From assembly GCF_018130785.1 (NCBI RefSeq), contig NZ_JAFCJT010000017.1:1-64000 (forward strand): DNA of 64,000 nt. The letters run 5' to 3'. The translations under genes and the position numbers were made by a program. The notes under the pieces were generated by a model that searched no databases, was not told where the DNA came from, and saw only the letters and a program-made list of their open reading frames with translations. This stretch comes from Bradyrhizobium liaoningense (GTDB taxonomy: Bacteria > Pseudomonadota > Alphaproteobacteria > Rhizobiales > Xanthobacteraceae). The stretch's first letter is position 1. Each line of letters opens with the position of its first letter. Shown piece by piece: positions 52,069 through 63,944 of the stretch.

Positions 52069-53061
52069 ATGAAACGCGTGATCCTGACCAGTTCGTCCGG
52101 CGTCGGTCTTGCCCATGCGGATCGCGCCGACATGGTCGTGCCGTTCATCTTTCGCTTCGTTTCGGGGCCACTTCCGTCGGCTGAGCACCTCAATCGCTAT
52201 CTCGGTGGACGCGCGCTCAGAATTTTCGAAGAGATCATCTGGTCTGATTGCGTCCGCCAACTGCCTTATGTTCAGCGCCTGGATCGGGAAGGTGCACTAC
52301 TCTGGTTCTGCGAGACTTACGGCGTCGAGTTGATCGAGCTGTGGTTCGACCCTGAACCCAACAGTCAATTGCAATTGATCTGGATCCTCGACTACCTGCG
52401 GTCCGAGCCGTCTATTGCATCGAGTCTGAGATTACGACGTGTCGATTTCGACCTGCGTGGAGCAGATCCGACAGAGCTTCGTCATCGTGATGTGCGGGAG
52501 CTCGATATCGAGGAAAGCGATTTCGAGATCGCCCGCCTGGCTTGGGAGGCCTACCGCGCGCCGACGCCAGAGCTCTGCTCCGGGCTGCTCGACAGGCCGC
52601 TCGGCCAGTTGTCTTTCCTGAAGCCGGCCATGGAAGACCTGCTCGCCGAGCTGCCGTCGCCGACGACGGGACTGGGGGCGACCGAGGCGCGGCTTCTCGA
52701 GCTGATCGCGAGCGGACACAATCGTACCGACGAGCTGTTTCGACCGGGCGCGCTCGGAACACGCGTGTTCGATCCCTGGGAATTGGGTGCGTTGCTCGAA
52801 GGGCTTGCTTTCGGACCAGCGCCCGCCATTGCAGGTCTGGATGGCAAGCTGGCGACGCTCGATCCGGACAATGGACGAGGTCGCAACGCGGCCTTTCGCC
52901 GGAGCCGGCTGTCGCTCACCGAATTCGGCGAAGCGGTTCTTGAAGGCCGGGAGGATTTCCGCCGTCAAAACCCGATCCGGCGCTGGTGGGGCGGTACGCT
53001 TCTCACCAGCGAACGGCTTTGGCGTTGGGATGCACAGAGGCGTTCGCTGGTGGTGCCTTAG
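52069..53061 (+). CDS. DUF1835-like protein (330 aa)
   Basis: The ATG at 52069 begins MKRVILTSSSGVGLAHADRADMVVPFIFRFVSGPLP. Internal ELIELWFDPEPNSQLQLIWILDYLR resembles the W/F-x-D-x-x-x-QLQLI core of DUF1835 proteins, and the C-half holds a winged-helix-like segment (RLLELIASGHNRTDELFRPGALG). No signal or membrane segment. Function unknown. Expression is separate from recA because of the intervening terminator. Confidence 0.65.
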   Translation: MKRVILTSSSGVGLAHADRADMVVPFIFRFVSGPLPSAEHLNRYLGGRALRIFEEIIWSDCVRQLPYVQRLDREGALLWFCETYGVELIELWFDPEPNSQLQLIWILDYLRSEPSIASSLRLRRVDFDLRGADPTELRHRDVRELDIEESDFEIARLAWEAYRAPTPELCSGLLDRPLGQLSFLKPAMEDLLAELPSPTTGLGATEARLLELIASGHNRTDELFRPGALGTRVFDPWELGALLEGLAFGPAPAIAGLDGKLATLDPDNGRGRNAAFRRSRLSLTEFGEAVLEGREDFRRQNPIRRWWGGTLLTSERLWRWDAQRRSLVVP

Positions 53062-53075
53062 ATACCGTTCGGGGC

Positions 53076-53166
53076 CGTAGGGTGGGCAAAGGCGCGTAAG
53101 CGCCGTGCCCACCATATTCCAACGCGTACAAAGGTGGTGGGCACGCTCCGCTTTGCCCACCCTACG
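53076..53166. repeat. GTAGGGTGGGCAAAG inverted repeat
   Basis: CGTAGGGTGGGCAAAGGCG...CCGTGCCCACCA pairs with TGGTGGGCACG...CGCTTTGCCCACCCTACG. This is the well-known bradyrhizobial extragenic element, here between converging genes. Confidence 0.85.
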
Positions 53167-53179
53167 AAGCTACGATCCC

Positions 53180-56047
53180 TTACTCCGCCGCTTCCGCGTA
53201 ATCGCTCACCGGCGGGCACGAGCACACCAGGTTGCGATCGCCATAGACGTTGTCGACGCGCCCCACCGGGCACCAGTATTTGTCGGTGCGCGATGTGCCC
53301 GCGGGGAAGCAGCCCTCGGCGCGGGTGTAGGCGCGATTCCAGGCGTCGTCCGCGATGTCGTGCACCGTGTGCGGGGCGTAACGGAGCGGCGAGGCCTCGA
53401 TCTTGAAGCGGCCGGCCTCGACCTCGGCGATCTCCTTCCTGATCGCGATCATCGCATCGCAGAAGCGATCCAGCTCCGCCTTCGATTCCGATTCGGTCGG
53501 CTCGATCATCAGCGTGCCCGGCACCGGGAAGCTCATGGTCGGCGCGTGGAAGCCGTAGTCGATCAGGCGCTTTGCGATGTCGTCCACGGTGACGCCGGAC
53601 GTCGTTTTCAGCGGACGGGGATCGACGATGCACTCGTGCGCGACGCGGCCCTTCGCGTTCTTGTAGAGCACCGGGAAATGCGCATCGAGGCGCGCGGCGA
53701 TGTAGTTGGCGTTGAGGATCGCGATCTCGGTGGCGCGCTTCAGGCCGTCACCGCCCATCATCAGAATGTAGATGTAGGAGATGGTGAGGATCGAAGCCGA
53801 GCCGAACGGTGCGGCCGAGACCGCGCCGACCGGTGCATCCGCGTGGGTTGCCGGATGACCGGGCAGGAACGGCGCGAGATGCGCCTTCACGCCGATCGGG
53901 CCCATGCCGGGGCCGCCGCCGCCATGCGGGATGCAGAAGGTCTTGTGCAGATTGAGATGGCTGACATCGGCGCCGTAATCGCCGGGCCGCGACAAGCCCA
54001 CCTGCGCATTCAGGTTGGCGCCGTCCAGATAGACCTGGCCGCCATGGCCGTGGACGATGTCGCAGATCTCGCGGATGTGCTCCTCGAACACGCCGTGCGT
54101 CGAGGGATAGGTGATCATGACAGCGGCGAGATCGTTGGAATGCTTGTCCGCCTTGGCGCGGAGATCGTTGACGTCGACGTCGCCGTTCTTCTCGCAGGCG
54201 ACCACCACCACGTCCATGCCGACCATCGCGGCCGAGGCCGGGTTGGTGCCGTGGGCGGAGGAGGGGATCAGGCAGATCTTGCGATGCGCCTCGCCGCGTG
54301 CAGCGTGATAGCCGCGGATCGCGAGCAGGCCGGCATATTCGCCCTGCGCGCCCGAATTCGGCTGCAGCGAGATCGCGTCGTAGCCGGTGATGTCGCACAG
54401 CCATTTTTCCAGCCGCGCGAACAGCGCGTGATAGCCGGCGGCCTGCTCGCGCGGCGCGAAGGGATGCAGGCTGCCGAATTCCGGCCAGGTCAGCGGCATC
54501 ATCTCGGTGGTCGCGTTCAGCTTCATGGTGCAGGAGCCGAGCGGGATCATGGCGCGGTCGAGCGCGAGGTCGCGATCGCTGAGCTTGCGCATGTAGCGCA
54601 GCATCTCGGTCTCCGAGCGATGCGCGTGGAACACGGGATGCGTGAGGAAGGCGGTCGTGCGCTTCAAGCCGTCCGGCAGCGCCTCGCGCGTCGAAGCGTC
54701 GATCTCGGCATAGGCGAGCTTGCCACCGAACGCGCGCCAGACCGCTTCCACCGTCGCAGGCGTCGTGGTCTCGTCGAGCGCGATGCGCAGAGCGGCTTCG
54801 CCGACGCCGAGATTGATCTTCTCGGCGGCCGCGTGCGCGACGATCTCGGCGCGCTTGGCACTGGCATCCACGCTGAGCGTGTCGAAGAAGGTGTCCGACT
54901 GCAGCGCAAAGCCGAGCTTGCGCAGGCCCGCTGCGAGCACGGCGGCGCGGCGATGCACATTACGCGCGATCTGCGCAAGGCCCTCGGGGCCGTGATAGAC
55001 CGCATACATCGAGGCGATCACGGCGAGCAGCACCTGCGCGGTGCAGATGTTGGAGGTCGCCTTCTCGCGGCGAATGTGCTGCTCGCGGGTCTGCAGCGCG
55101 AGCCGATAGGCGGGGGCGCCGCGCGAGTCCACGGACAGGCCGACGATGCGGCCGGGTAGCGAGCGCTTCAGCGCATCGCGCACCGCCATATAGGCCGCGT
55201 GCGGTCCTCCATAGCCCATCGGCACGCCAAAGCGCTGCGCGGAGCCGATCGCGATGTCGGCGCCGAGTTCGCCGGGCGAGGCGAGCAGCGTCAGTGCCAG
55301 GAGATCGGCGGCAACGATTGCCAGCGCGCCCTTGGCCTTCAGCGCTGCGATCGCGGGCCTGAGGTCGCGCAATGCGCCCGATGAGCCCGGATATTGCAGC
55401 AGCGCGCCGAGCACGTCGGTCTTGTCGAGATCGGTGAGGGGATCGCCGACGATCAAATTCCAGCCGAGCGGCTCGGCGCGGGTGCGCATCACGGCGAGCG
55501 TCTGCGGATGCACGTCCCTGTCGACGAAGAAGGCCTTTGCCTTGACCTGCGAGTGCCGCTCCGCCAGCGCCATCGCCTCCGCCGCGGCGGTTGCCTCGTC
55601 GAGCAGCGAAGCGTTGGCGACGTCGAGCCCGGTGAGATCGCAGATCATGGTCTGGAAGTTGAGCAGCGCCTCCAGCCGGCCCTGGCTGATCTCGGGCTGG
55701 TAGGGCGTATAGGCGGTGTACCAGGCCGGATTCTCGAGGATGTTGCGCTGGATCACCGCGGGCAAAATCGTGCCGGAATAGCCTTGGCCGATCAGGGAGG
55801 TGAAGACCTGGTTCTGCCGCGCGAGCTCGCCCATATGCGCGATCGCCTCGGTCTCGCTCAAGGGCTTGCCGAGATCGAGCGGGGCGGCCTGCCGGATCGA
55901 GGCCGGCAGCGTCTCCGCCATCAGCGCGTCGACGCTCTTGGCGCCGACGGCCTCCAGCATGGCGGCGACATCGCGCGTGGAGGGGCCGATGTGGCGGCGA
56001 ACGAAACTGGCTGTGTCGCCGTTGGATTTGCGGTGCGCGGTCATCAT
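53180..56047 (-). CDS. gcvP: Glycine dehydrogenase (decarboxylating), P-protein
   Basis: The P-protein decarboxylates glycine with PLP and passes the aminomethyl group to GcvH. The ATG at 56047 after GAGGA gives 955 residues, the full single-chain length. The PLP lysine is Lys702 in NLHKTFCIPHGGGGPGMGP. The N-terminal SFVRRHIGPSTRD, GQGYSGTILPAVIQRNILENPAWYTAYTPYQPEISQGRLEALLNFQTM and C-terminal GRVDNVYGDRNLVCSCPP blocks are intact. Last gene of the gcvT-gcvH-gcvP operon, with a palindromic repeat before it. Confidence 0.97.
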   Translation of the reverse strand: MMTAHRKSNGDTASFVRRHIGPSTRDVAAMLEAVGAKSVDALMAETLPASIRQAAPLDLGKPLSETEAIAHMGELARQNQVFTSLIGQGYSGTILPAVIQRNILENPAWYTAYTPYQPEISQGRLEALLNFQTMICDLTGLDVANASLLDEATAAAEAMALAERHSQVKAKAFFVDRDVHPQTLAVMRTRAEPLGWNLIVGDPLTDLDKTDVLGALLQYPGSSGALRDLRPAIAALKAKGALAIVAADLLALTLLASPGELGADIAIGSAQRFGVPMGYGGPHAAYMAVRDALKRSLPGRIVGLSVDSRGAPAYRLALQTREQHIRREKATSNICTAQVLLAVIASMYAVYHGPEGLAQIARNVHRRAAVLAAGLRKLGFALQSDTFFDTLSVDASAKRAEIVAHAAAEKINLGVGEAALRIALDETTTPATVEAVWRAFGGKLAYAEIDASTREALPDGLKRTTAFLTHPVFHAHRSETEMLRYMRKLSDRDLALDRAMIPLGSCTMKLNATTEMMPLTWPEFGSLHPFAPREQAAGYHALFARLEKWLCDITGYDAISLQPNSGAQGEYAGLLAIRGYHAARGEAHRKICLIPSSAHGTNPASAAMVGMDVVVVACEKNGDVDVNDLRAKADKHSNDLAAVMITYPSTHGVFEEHIREICDIVHGHGGQVYLDGANLNAQVGLSRPGDYGADVSHLNLHKTFCIPHGGGGPGMGPIGVKAHLAPFLPGHPATHADAPVGAVSAAPFGSASILTISYIYILMMGGDGLKRATEIAILNANYIAARLDAHFPVLYKNAKGRVAHECIVDPRPLKTTSGVTVDDIAKRLIDYGFHAPTMSFPVPGTLMIEPTESESKAELDRFCDAMIAIRKEIAEVEAGRFKIEASPLRYAPHTVHDIADDAWNRAYTRAEGCFPAGTSRTDKYWCPVGRVDNVYGDRNLVCSCPPVSDYAEAAE

Positions 56048-56075
56048 GGGTCCTCGCTTAGATTTCGCTGTCGCC

Positions 56076-56193
56076 GTCATGCCCCGCGAAGGCGGGGCAT
56101 CCAGTAAACGCAGGTGTCAGGGCTTGAGCCGAGAAGCCGCGGCGTACTGGATCACCCGCCCCAGTGCGCAGTGCGCACAAGGCGGGCGATGAC
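56076..56193. repeat. GTCATGCCCCGC extragenic repeat between gcvH and gcvP
   Basis: CGTCATGCCCCGC-GAAG-GCGGGGCATCCAGT and a distal arm ...CGGCGTACTGGATCACCCGCC...GGCGGGCGATGAC form a composite palindrome. It lies within the gcv operon, not at its end. Confidence 0.75.
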
Positions 56194-56223
56194 ACCGAAT
56201 ATGAGGTCAGAGTTCGCTTCATC

Positions 56224-56592
56224 TCACGCCGTATGTGCCTTGTACGCGGCTTCATCCATGAGGCCGCCGAGTTCGCTCTTGTCGGCCATCTTTATCTTGA
56301 AGAACCACGCCGCGCCCTGCGCGTCCGAGTTCACCAGCGCCGGCTCGGCGGCCAGCGCCTCGTTGGTCTCGAGCACTTCGCCCGAGATGGGCGCGTAGAC
56401 GTCGGAGGCGGCCTTCACGGATTCGACGACGGCGGCGGCTTCGGCCTTCTTCAGCGTGCGGCCGACCTTGGGCAGCTCGACGAACACGACGTCGCCGAGC
56501 TGGGACTGCGCGTAGTCGGTGATCCCGACGGTGGCGACGTCGCCGTCAATGGCCAGCCATTCATGGTCGGAGGTGTACAGAGTCGTGGTCAT
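56224..56592 (-). CDS. gcvH: Glycine cleavage system H protein
   Basis: GcvH carries the aminomethyl intermediate on a lipoylated lysine. The 122-residue product has the lipoyl site Lys60 in VVESVKAASDVYAPISGEV and GITDYAQSQLGDVVFVELP. The ATG at 56592 begins MTTTLYTSDHEWL. It lies 11 bp after gcvT. Confidence 0.97.
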   Translation of the reverse strand: MTTTLYTSDHEWLAIDGDVATVGITDYAQSQLGDVVFVELPKVGRTLKKAEAAAVVESVKAASDVYAPISGEVLETNEALAAEPALVNSDAQGAAWFFKIKMADKSELGGLMDEAAYKAHTA

Positions 56593-56603
56593 TTTCTCAG
56601 TCC

Positions 56604-57752
56604 TCAGCGTTTGTAGGTGTTTTTCACGAAAGGCGTGGCCGCGACCGTCAGCGGCAGCCGCTGGCCGCGCACTTCGGCGAAGAGTTTTGTGTCGAGCGCG
56701 CTCAGGCTCGCCGGCACGTAGCCCATCGCCACCGGCGCATTCAGGCTCGGGCCGAAACCGCCCGAGGTGACTTTTCCGATCGGCTCGCGCGCGGTCGCGT
56801 CCGCAAACAGCAGCGCACCTTCGCGCACGGGCGCACGGCCCTGGGCAAGCAGGCCGACGCGGCGGCGTGATGCGCCGTGATCGAAATGTGCGAGGATCTT
56901 CTCGGCGCCGGGGAAGCCGCCCGCGCGGGCGCCGGCGGTGCGGCGGCTCTTCTGCACCGACCATTCCAGCGCGGCTTCGACCGGCGTTGTCCCCGTGTCG
57001 ATGTCGTGGCCGTAGAGGCAGAGCCCGGCCTCCAGCCGCAAACTGTCGCGGGCGCCAAGGCCGATCGGCATCACGTCGGGGTTTTCAAGCAGCGTCCTGG
57101 CGAGGTGCTCGGCGTGCGTGGCGGGGACCGAAATCTCGAACCCGTCCTCGCCGGTGTAGCCGGAGCGCGAGACGAAGCAGTCGAGGCCGGCAACCTTGTG
57201 CGGGCCGGCGTCCATGAACTTCATGGAGGGCGCCTCTGCACACAATTTCGCCAGCACCGATTCCGCCTTCGGGCCCTGGAGCGCGATCAGCGCGCGGTCG
57301 GCAAGCGAATCGATGACGCAGTCGCCGGAGAGATTTGCGCGCAAATGCGCCTCGTCCGCGTCCTTGCAGGCGGCGTTGACGACCAGGAACAGGTGATCGC
57401 CGAAATTGGCGACCATCAGATCGTCCAGAATGCCGCCATCGGCATTGGTGAACTGGGCGTAGCGCTGACGGCCCGGTGCAATCGCCACGATGTCCTGCGG
57501 CACCAGCCGTTCCAGCGCGCGGGCGGCGTCCTCGATCCTCCCGGATTTCGGCCGCAGCGCGATCTGGCCCATATGGGAGACGTCGAACAGGCCGGCGGAG
57601 GCGCGGGTCTGGAGGTGCTCCTTCAGCACGCCCGCGGGGTACTGCACGGGCATGTCATAGCCCGCGAACGGCACCATCTTGCCGCCGAGCGACACGTGAA
57701 GGTCGTAAAGGGGGGTACGTTTCAGGGAGTCTTGGTCGTCACGCACTGGCAT
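56604..57752 (-). CDS. gcvT: Glycine cleavage system aminomethyltransferase
   Basis: GcvT releases ammonia and forms 5,10-methylene-tetrahydrofolate. The 382-residue product starts MPVRDDQDSLKRTPLYDLHVSLGGKMVPFAGYDMPVQYPAGV. It contains LFDVSHMGQI, GGILDDLMV, SRSGYTGEDGFEI and LRLEAGLCLYGHDID. The C-terminus KVTSGGFGPSLNAPVAMGYVP is typical. It is first in the operon, behind a glycine riboswitch. Confidence 0.96.
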   Translation of the reverse strand: MPVRDDQDSLKRTPLYDLHVSLGGKMVPFAGYDMPVQYPAGVLKEHLQTRASAGLFDVSHMGQIALRPKSGRIEDAARALERLVPQDIVAIAPGRQRYAQFTNADGGILDDLMVANFGDHLFLVVNAACKDADEAHLRANLSGDCVIDSLADRALIALQGPKAESVLAKLCAEAPSMKFMDAGPHKVAGLDCFVSRSGYTGEDGFEISVPATHAEHLARTLLENPDVMPIGLGARDSLRLEAGLCLYGHDIDTGTTPVEAALEWSVQKSRRTAGARAGGFPGAEKILAHFDHGASRRRVGLLAQGRAPVREGALLFADATAREPIGKVTSGGFGPSLNAPVAMGYVPASLSALDTKLFAEVRGQRLPLTVAATPFVKNTYKR

Positions 57753-57811
57753 CACAGGGGTCCTCGGCGGTTCCCCGGGGACGATTCCCCGGAAGCAACC
57801 AGTCGAAGCCC

Positions 57812-57978
57812 CATCTGTCGCTGTGCCTGAGAGTATTATCCCGTCGGCGGACGCTGTCCGGGCTATACCCGTCGGCGCCTCTTTCCAGATGCTGTCAAAG
57901 CCACGCGGTCCTTTTGCCTGAGAGTTTCCGGGGCGGTTGCTCCTTCGGCGCCGGCTACCAGATGCCGGTCTCTCCCGA
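57812..57978 (-). promoter_or_regulatory. Tandem glycine riboswitch
   Basis: On the minus strand two aptamers follow each other. The first runs GGGAGAGACC...GCCGAAGGAGCAAC...AAACTCTCAGGCAAAAGGACC, the second CTGGAAAGAG...GCCGACGGG...TACTCTCAGGCACAGCGACAG. The repeated ACTCTCAGGC-A is the hallmark of glycine aptamers. It lies about 60 bp upstream of gcvT and probably turns on the operon when glycine is abundant. Confidence 0.95.
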
Positions 57979-58209
57979 CGTGGCCGTACGATACAGATGG
58001 GTACAGACCACAGGCCGGCCAAGCCTGTCAACGCGGCACGAGCGCCTTTCAACGGGATTGCGCGCCTGCGGCAACCCACTGATCTCCTTGCACAGTTTCT
58101 GGACAGCGAAGCTGGCCTTGTCTAAAAGCGCTTTGGCCCGCAGATATCAGCCCAAATGCCCGGTTTGGATGGCAAATCAGCGGGTCCAAGCACACCCGAT
58201 TGGATGAAC

Positions 58210-60888
<2,679 letters not shown>

Positions 60889-60894
60889 GGACCC

Positions 60895-62121
60895 ATGGGC
60901 CTCGTTCCGCGAGGGCGTGGCTCAGCCGATCCCAACCTAAGGGATCGCCTGTACGAATTGCTGGAGCACGATCCGCTGGCCTACTCGGTCGGGTCGCGCT
61001 TCATCCAGATCATCATCGGCGTCATCGTGCTCGACGTGGCCGCGATGATCCTCGCCTCGGTGCCGGAGCTGGACGCGCGGTTCGACACGCTGTTCAGCGC
61101 GATCGCCGTCCTCGCCGTCATCGTGTTCGCGCTCGAATATCTGGCGCGGCTGTGGACCGTGGCGGGGCACACCCAGCGCAACGGCTCCGCGCTGTCCGAC
61201 CGGTTCTCTTATGCCTTCTCCGCGCTCGGCATCATCGACCTCATGGCGTTCCTGCCGGCCGCGATCGTGCTGGCTACAGGCCGGCACGCGACGCTGGCCG
61301 GCCTCGGCGTGCTGCCGTTCTTCAAGCTGATCCGTTATTCGCCGGCGATGCGCTCGCTGCTCGCGGCCATCCATGCCGAGCGGCGTGCGCTGATCGGCTG
61401 CATCGTCATCCTGATCGGTGTGGTACTGACGTTCGCCTCGCTGCTCTATGCCATCGAGCGTGATGTGCAGCCCAGCAAGCTCGGCACGATTCCCGATGCG
61501 ATGTGGTGGGCGATCGTGACGCTCGGCACCGTCGGTTATGGCGACGTCGTGCCGGTGACGCCGCTCGGAAAATTCGTCTCGGTATTCGCGATCATCAGCG
61601 GTTTTGCCATGATCGCGCTGCCGGTCGCGATCATCTCCTCCGCGTTCGCGGAAGAGGTGAGGCGGCGCGATTTCGTGGTCACCTGGGGCATGCTGGCGCG
61701 GGTGCCGCTGTTCTCGCACCTGTCCGCCGCGGAGATCGCCGATATCATGCGGCTGCTCAGAGCGCGGACCATCGAGCAGGGCGAGATATTGGTGCGGCGG
61801 GGCGATGCCGCTTCGTCGATGTATTTCATCACCGCGGGCGAGGTCGAGATCGCGCTGCCGAGCCAGCAGGTGCGGCTCACCGACGGCACCTTCTTCGGCG
61901 AGATCGCGTTGCTACATAAGACAAAACGCAGCGGCACCGTGACTGCGACACGCAAGACGCGGCTGCTGCTGCTCGACGCCCAGGATTTTCACGCCCTGAT
62001 CGAACGCATGCCAACGCTCGCCGCGCACGTCCACCAGACCGCGAAAGCGCGGCTCGAGGAGAGCGGCGATCTCGCGGCGGCAGAATTGGCGCAGGCGGAG
62101 CGCGGGAGCACTGATCGCTGA
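60895..62121 (+). CDS. Cyclic-nucleotide-gated potassium channel
   Basis: The 408-residue protein has six membrane helices with a voltage-sensor-like S4 (LIRYSPAMRSLLAAI) and the K+ selectivity filter TVGYGD at residues 212-217. A C-terminal cyclic-nucleotide-binding domain follows (ILVRRGDAASSMYFITAGEVEIA...GTFFGEIALLHKTKRSGTVTA). It resembles the MloK1 type, opened by cAMP. The start 6 bp after alaS suggests co-transcription. Confidence 0.92.
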   Translation: MGLVPRGRGSADPNLRDRLYELLEHDPLAYSVGSRFIQIIIGVIVLDVAAMILASVPELDARFDTLFSAIAVLAVIVFALEYLARLWTVAGHTQRNGSALSDRFSYAFSALGIIDLMAFLPAAIVLATGRHATLAGLGVLPFFKLIRYSPAMRSLLAAIHAERRALIGCIVILIGVVLTFASLLYAIERDVQPSKLGTIPDAMWWAIVTLGTVGYGDVVPVTPLGKFVSVFAIISGFAMIALPVAIISSAFAEEVRRRDFVVTWGMLARVPLFSHLSAAEIADIMRLLRARTIEQGEILVRRGDAASSMYFITAGEVEIALPSQQVRLTDGTFFGEIALLHKTKRSGTVTATRKTRLLLLDAQDFHALIERMPTLAAHVHQTAKARLEESGDLAAAELAQAERGSTDR

Positions 62122-62125
62122 GCGG

Positions 62126-62629
62126 TTAGCCCTTCTTCAGGAAAACATACTCCGCCGAATAGGGCGCGCTTTTGAACTCGCCGGCCTTGTCGCAAGCGCC
62201 GTCGAGCTTGCCGCCGTGGGTGTTGATGCGCTGGACCGTGGTGACAGGCGTGAGGACGCCGCTGCCGCGGCGCGAGATGACCTCCAGCTTCAGCCAGGGG
62301 ATATCGGCCGCCGTCGCGCCCGGCGCGTTGCCGATGGCCTTGCCGACCACGGCGCTGCTGTCGGCAAGCTCCCAGTTCGGCCCCGCATAGTGGCGGCCAA
62401 TGGTCTTGCCCTCGGACAGCAGCGTCGCGATCGGTTCGCGGAAGGCCCAGGCGAGCTTGCCGTCCGCGGCCGCCTTGCACTCATAGACCTGCGCGCCCTC
62501 GGCGTGGACGCTGAGCACGACGCTCTCGCCAGGCGCGGCGATTGCCTCGGGAAGCGTCTCCGCGGCGATGGTCGGCCCAGCCAGGGCAGCGAGCAGCATC
62601 AGGCAGGGGACGGCAAGCTTGATCGACAT
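62126..62629 (-). CDS. Exported DUF3455 protein
   Basis: The ATG at 62629 has GGAG 8 bases upstream. A signal peptide ends near TIAAE (residue 23). The 167-residue product shows VVLSVHAEGAQVYECKAAADGKLAWAFREPIATLL, HYAGPNWELADSSAVVGK, WLKLEVISRRGSGVLTPVTTVQRINTHGG and the C-terminal YSAEYVFLKKG, the DUF3455 pattern. Two cysteines may pair. Periplasmic; function unknown. Converges 4 bp from the channel gene. Confidence 0.85.
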   Translation of the reverse strand: MSIKLAVPCLMLLAALAGPTIAAETLPEAIAAPGESVVLSVHAEGAQVYECKAAADGKLAWAFREPIATLLSEGKTIGRHYAGPNWELADSSAVVGKAIGNAPGATAADIPWLKLEVISRRGSGVLTPVTTVQRINTHGGKLDGACDKAGEFKSAPYSAEYVFLKKG

Positions 62630-62661
62630 GGTCGCATCTCCGCGCAAAAGCTCTCAAAAAA

Positions 62662-62688
62662 AAGGGCCGTGCTTTTGGCACGGCCCTT
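62662..62688 (-). terminator. Intrinsic terminator of icd
   Basis: AAGGGCCGTGC-5-GCACGGCCCTT, an 11-bp stem, is followed on the minus strand by TTTTTTGAGAG. Confidence 0.92.
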
Positions 62689-62729
62689 GATGATGTCTGG
62701 CCCAGTCGGGCGAAATTGCGGATGGCAGC

Positions 62730-63944
62730 TTAGGCCGCCAGCGCCTTTGTCAGGTTTTCCGACACCTTGTCGAGGAAGCCGGTGGTCGAGAGCCAGCGCT
62801 GGTCGGCACCGACCAGCAGCGCGAGGTCCTTGGTCATGTAGCCGGCCTCGACGGTGTCGACGCAGACCTTCTCGAGGGTGGTGGCGAACTTGGCGAGCTC
62901 GGCATTGTTGTCGAGCTTGGCGCGGTGCGCCAGGCCACGGGTCCAGGCGAAGATCGACGCGATCGAGTTGGTCGAGGTCTCCTTGCCCTTCTGGTGCTCG
63001 CGGTAGTGGCGGGTCACCGTGCCGTGGGCGGCTTCGGCTTCCACGGTCTTGCCGTCGGGGGTGAGCAGCACCGAGGTCATCAGGCCGAGCGAGCCGTAGC
63101 CCTGCGCGACCGTGTCGGACTGCACGTCGCCGTCGTAGTTCTTGCAGGCCCAGACATAGCCGCCGGACCACTTCAGCGCCGAGGCCACCATGTCGTCGAT
63201 CAGGCGGTGCTCGTAGGTCAGGCCCTTGGCCTCGAATTCCTTCTTGAACTCGCGGTCGTAGACGTCCTGGAAGATGTCCTTGAAGCGGCCGTCATAGACC
63301 TTCATGATCGTGTTCTTGGTCGAGAGATAGACCGGGTAGTTGCGCAGCAAGCCGTAGTTCAGCGAAGCGCGGGCGAAGTCGATGATGGAGTCGTCGAGAT
63401 TGTACATCTGCATCGCGACGCCGGAGCCCGGGGTCTTGAACACTTCCCTCTCGATGACGGTGCCGTCCTCGCCGACGAACTTCATCGTCAGCGTGCCCTT
63501 GCCAGGGAACTTGATGTCGGTGGCGCGATACTGGTCGCCATAGGCGTGGCGGCCGATGATGATCGGCTTGGTCCAGCCGGGAACCAGGCGCGGCACGTTC
63601 TTGCAGATGATCGGCTCGCGGAAGATCACGCCGCCGAGGATGTTGCGGATGGTGCCGTTCGGCGACTTCCACATCTGCTTGAGGTTGAACTCCTTCACCC
63701 GGGCCTCGTCCGGGGTGATGGTGGCGCACTTGACGCCGACGCCGACCTTCTTGATGGCTTCGGCTGCGTCGATCGTGACCTGATCGTTGGTGTGGTCGCG
63801 GTACTCCATGCCCAGGTCGAAATACAGCAGCTCGACATCGAGGTACGGGTTGATCAGCTTGTCCTTGATGTACTGCCAGATGATCCGGGTCATCTCGTCG
63901 CCATCGAGTTCGACGACGGGATTGGATACCTTGATTTTTGCCAT
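62730..63944 (-). CDS. icd: NADP-dependent isocitrate dehydrogenase
   Basis: The enzyme oxidises isocitrate to 2-oxoglutarate in the TCA cycle. The 404-residue product is of the eukaryote-like dimeric NADP type common in alphaproteobacteria: MAKIKVSNPVVELDGDEMTRIIWQYIK, WKSPNGTIRNILGGVIFREPIICKNVPRLVPGW, IIGRHAYGDQYRATD, NYDGDVQSDTVAQGYGSLGLMTSVL and EAAHGTVTRHYREHQKG. A terminator lies 40 bp downstream. Confidence 0.97.
   Translation of the reverse strand: MAKIKVSNPVVELDGDEMTRIIWQYIKDKLINPYLDVELLYFDLGMEYRDHTNDQVTIDAAEAIKKVGVGVKCATITPDEARVKEFNLKQMWKSPNGTIRNILGGVIFREPIICKNVPRLVPGWTKPIIIGRHAYGDQYRATDIKFPGKGTLTMKFVGEDGTVIEREVFKTPGSGVAMQMYNLDDSIIDFARASLNYGLLRNYPVYLSTKNTIMKVYDGRFKDIFQDVYDREFKKEFEAKGLTYEHRLIDDMVASALKWSGGYVWACKNYDGDVQSDTVAQGYGSLGLMTSVLLTPDGKTVEAEAAHGTVTRHYREHQKGKETSTNSIASIFAWTRGLAHRAKLDNNAELAKFATTLEKVCVDTVEAGYMTKDLALLVGADQRWLSTTGFLDKVSENLTKALAA

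Noticed and set aside
53105..55159. 684-residue plus-strand frame opposite gcvP
   Set aside because: GcvP is complete and unmistakable on the minus strand; the plus frame is a GC-driven shadow.
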